Below, piece by piece: positions 5,896 to 7,353 of a stretch of DNA of 7,353 nucleotides. The DNA is taken from contig QHOJ01000127.1 of NCBI GenBank assembly GCA_003218735.1, forward strand, positions 1-7,353, given 5' to 3'. The notes beneath the pieces were generated by a model. The model made no database searches, had not been told where the DNA came from, and worked only from the letters and a program-made list of their open reading frames with translations. This stretch comes from Verrucomicrobiota bacterium (GTDB lineage Bacteria; Verrucomicrobiota; Verrucomicrobiia; Chthoniobacterales; UBA10450). A program made the position numbers and the translations under genes. Position 1 is the stretch's first letter. Every line of letters begins with the position of its first letter.

Positions 5896-7353
5896 ATGAG
5901 GAATTCCTGGGCTGCGCTAATTTCGGTCGTGCTCGTGTTGAGTTGCGCGTGCTCGCACAGACCGACGCAGAACCCGCAAACGGAAGCTCTCGACAAACTC
6001 GCTAACGATTTTTGGGCCTGGCGGGCGAAGTCCGCGCCGTTCACGGACGATGACGTAAACCGAGTCGAGCGCCAGGGTGGAGTACGCGATTGGTCGGCAG
6101 CTGCCATCGACAACCAACGCAAAGATCTTGCTGAGTTCGAAGCGCGCTGGAAAAAGATCGATATTAGGGGTTGGCCTGTTCCGCAACAGGTCGATTACAA
6201 ATTGATCGGCTCGGCATTGTCGCGCGTGCACTGGGAATTGGACGTCAATCCGCGATGGAAGCGAGATCCCACCTTCTACATTGCCCAGACGCTCACACCG
6301 GTGGTCGAAGCGCTTACTGTTCCGGGGCCGTATGATGCCGCGCGCAGCCAGGAGATTCTGACGCGCATCGAAAATATTCCGGCGATTTTGCAGCAGGGCG
6401 AAGCGAATCTCACGAATCCGCCCGCGCCGTTTGCTACCGTTGCGATCCAGGCCCTGGAAAATATCCGGCAGCGCCTGCATGAAATGGCCACGGCGTTGCT
6501 AAGATCGACAACTCTCAAAGAACAGGAGTTGAACGGCGCAACGGAGCGTGCGGCCGAGACGCTCGAAAGATTTCGGCAGCAGCTTCAGGCAAAGCTGCCG
6601 TCGCTTCCTAAAGAAACGGCGCTTGATCGGGATGCCTACATATTTTTTCTCACAAACGTGGCGTTGATTCCCTACTCGCCGGAGGAACTTTTGGCCATGG
6701 GTCAGCAGGAATGGAATCGCGCGGTCGCGTTCGAAGCATTTGAAAAGGAACGGAATCGCAACGTACCTCCGCTGAAGTTGGCGGGGAACACAGACAGCTG
6801 GATCAAGGATGCAGCCGTCAAGGAATTGTTGATCCGCCAATTTCTTGAAACCCATGGGATCCTCACCGTTCCCGATTGGGTCCAGCACTACACGATGCGT
6901 CCGATGCCCGACTACTTGCATGTACTCGAAGGATTCGGTGAAACCGATGACTTCACTTCGCCGTCGCGACTGAAGGAGAATTGCGTTCGCTATGTCGATC
7001 CGCTATCAGGGAACCTCGGTTATTTCTGGCGCGCGACTGCGGAGGACCCGCGGCCGATCACAGTTCACGAAGGAATTCCCGGCCACTATTTCCAACTTTG
7101 TCTTTCCTGGAAACACGAAGACCCGATTCGGCGGCATTACTATGACTCCGGCGCGAACGAAGGGATCCGCGCGCTCCGCGTGGAAGTGGACGTGAAACTC
7201 GCGCTCGGCAAGTTCACGCTTGAGCAAGCCGCAAAATATTTGGAGGAGAAAGTGCCGATGGACGCGGACACCGCGCGCCAGGAAGCGATTGCTTTTGCAA
7301 CCGGCCCCGGGCAAGCAATCACCTATCAGATCGGCAAACTCCAGATCATTAAA
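5896..7353 (+). CDS. DUF885 family putative metallopeptidase lipoprotein, 3' end beyond the window, internal segment missing
   Basis: From ATG 5896 the frame stays open for 486 codons to the right edge. Residues 1-20 form a signal peptide with a VLSC lipobox-like site, suggesting an outer-membrane or periplasmic lipoprotein. The body is mainly helical. It carries the DUF885 landmarks MRPMPDYL, TSPSRLKEN and the metal-site-like VHEGIPGHYFQL (His391, Glu392, His397), then HEDPIRRHYYDSGANEG, VEVDVKLALGKFTLEQAAKY and the C-terminal GPGQAITYQIGKLQI. Relatives continue after ANEG with IGFYAEE and a stretch of about 30 residues before LRALRVEVDVKLALG. Here ANEGI (to residue 424) runs straight into RALRVEV, an apparent in-frame deletion that removes the conserved YAE motif. 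The protein would probably be misfolded or inactive if the deletion is real. The start lies 11 nt after the preceding ORF, with no clear Shine-Dalgarno. Confidence 0.85.
   Translation, partial: MRNSWAALISVVLVLSCACSHRPTQNPQTEALDKLANDFWAWRAKSAPFTDDDVNRVERQGGVRDWSAAAIDNQRKDLAEFEARWKKIDIRGWPVPQQVDYKLIGSALSRVHWELDVNPRWKRDPTFYIAQTLTPVVEALTVPGPYDAARSQEILTRIENIPAILQQGEANLTNPPAPFATVAIQALENIRQRLHEMATALLRSTTLKEQELNGATERAAETLERFRQQLQAKLPSLPKETALDRDAYIFFLTNVALIPYSPEELLAMGQQEWNRAVAFEAFEKERNRNVPPLKLAGNTDSWIKDAAVKELLIRQFLETHGILTVPDWVQHYTMRPMPDYLHVLEGFGETDDFTSPSRLKENCVRYVDPLSGNLGYFWRATAEDPRPITVHEGIPGHYFQLCLSWKHEDPIRRHYYDSGANEGIRALRVEVDVKLALGKFTLEQAAKYLEEKVPMDADTARQEAIAFATGPGQAITYQIGKLQIIK

Noticed and set aside
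5917..6480. 187-codon minus-strand ORF opposite the DUF885 gene
   Set aside because: The plus frame carries clear DUF885 sequence through this region, and the antisense product is Arg-rich with no known motif.
1..7353. CRISPR array, transposase, integrase, tRNA or rRNA
   Set aside because: I found no regularly spaced repeats, no terminal inverted repeats flanking a transposase, and no tRNA-like or rRNA-like sequence on either strand.

Overview
This is bacterial chromosomal DNA carrying the rplA-rplJ-rplL-rpoB ribosomal protein/RNA polymerase cluster on the minus strand (read from high to low coordinates). A short divergent run of exported hydrolase or peptidase genes lies at the other end. 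The RpoB, L1 and L10 sequences resemble those I remember from Verrucomicrobiota (for example RpoB starting [14 protein letters not shown], and L1 with HRSKRYR-like and SFRLGVDPKQSDQMVRG segments). A soil Verrucomicrobiota such as the Chthoniobacterales is my best guess from memory, not from a search.

Layout. (1) 1-2046, minus: the first 682 codons of rpoB, running off the left edge. An in-frame TGA at 364-366 sits exactly where most beta subunits have a glycine, and normal RpoB coding resumes immediately after it in the same frame. (2) 2047-2320: 274-nt leader with a candidate promoter. (3) 2321-2710, minus: rplL (L7/L12). (4) 2827-3360, minus: rplJ (L10). (5) 3393-4094, minus: rplA (L1). (6) 4095-4255: rplA leader with a candidate promoter, a hairpin and a weak terminator for the upstream gene. 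(7) 4256-5591, minus: an exported metal-dependent amidohydrolase (imidazolonepropionase/prolidase-like), broken by a frameshifting deletion near residue 65. (8) 5672-5884, plus: a 70-codon ORF that looks like the start of a CocE/S15-type hydrolase and nothing more. (9) 5896-7353, plus: a DUF885 family lipoprotein/metallopeptidase running off the right edge. It seems to lack about 30 residues just after its conserved ANEG motif.

The L1, L10 and L7/L12 genes look intact and feed the ribosomal stalk regions, while rpoB encodes the RNA polymerase beta subunit. The rplK gene normally precedes rplA but is not here; the amidohydrolase occupies its place. The three hydrolase genes may belong to one peptide or amino-acid scavenging locus, but each carries what looks like a deletion.

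The most notable signals are the sense-to-stop change in an essential gene and the cluster of apparent deletions nearby. Real decay, an unusual biological explanation (split beta subunit or UGA readthrough) and sequencing or assembly error all remain open. I see no CRISPR array, mobile element, tRNA or rRNA, and no new defence-like system.
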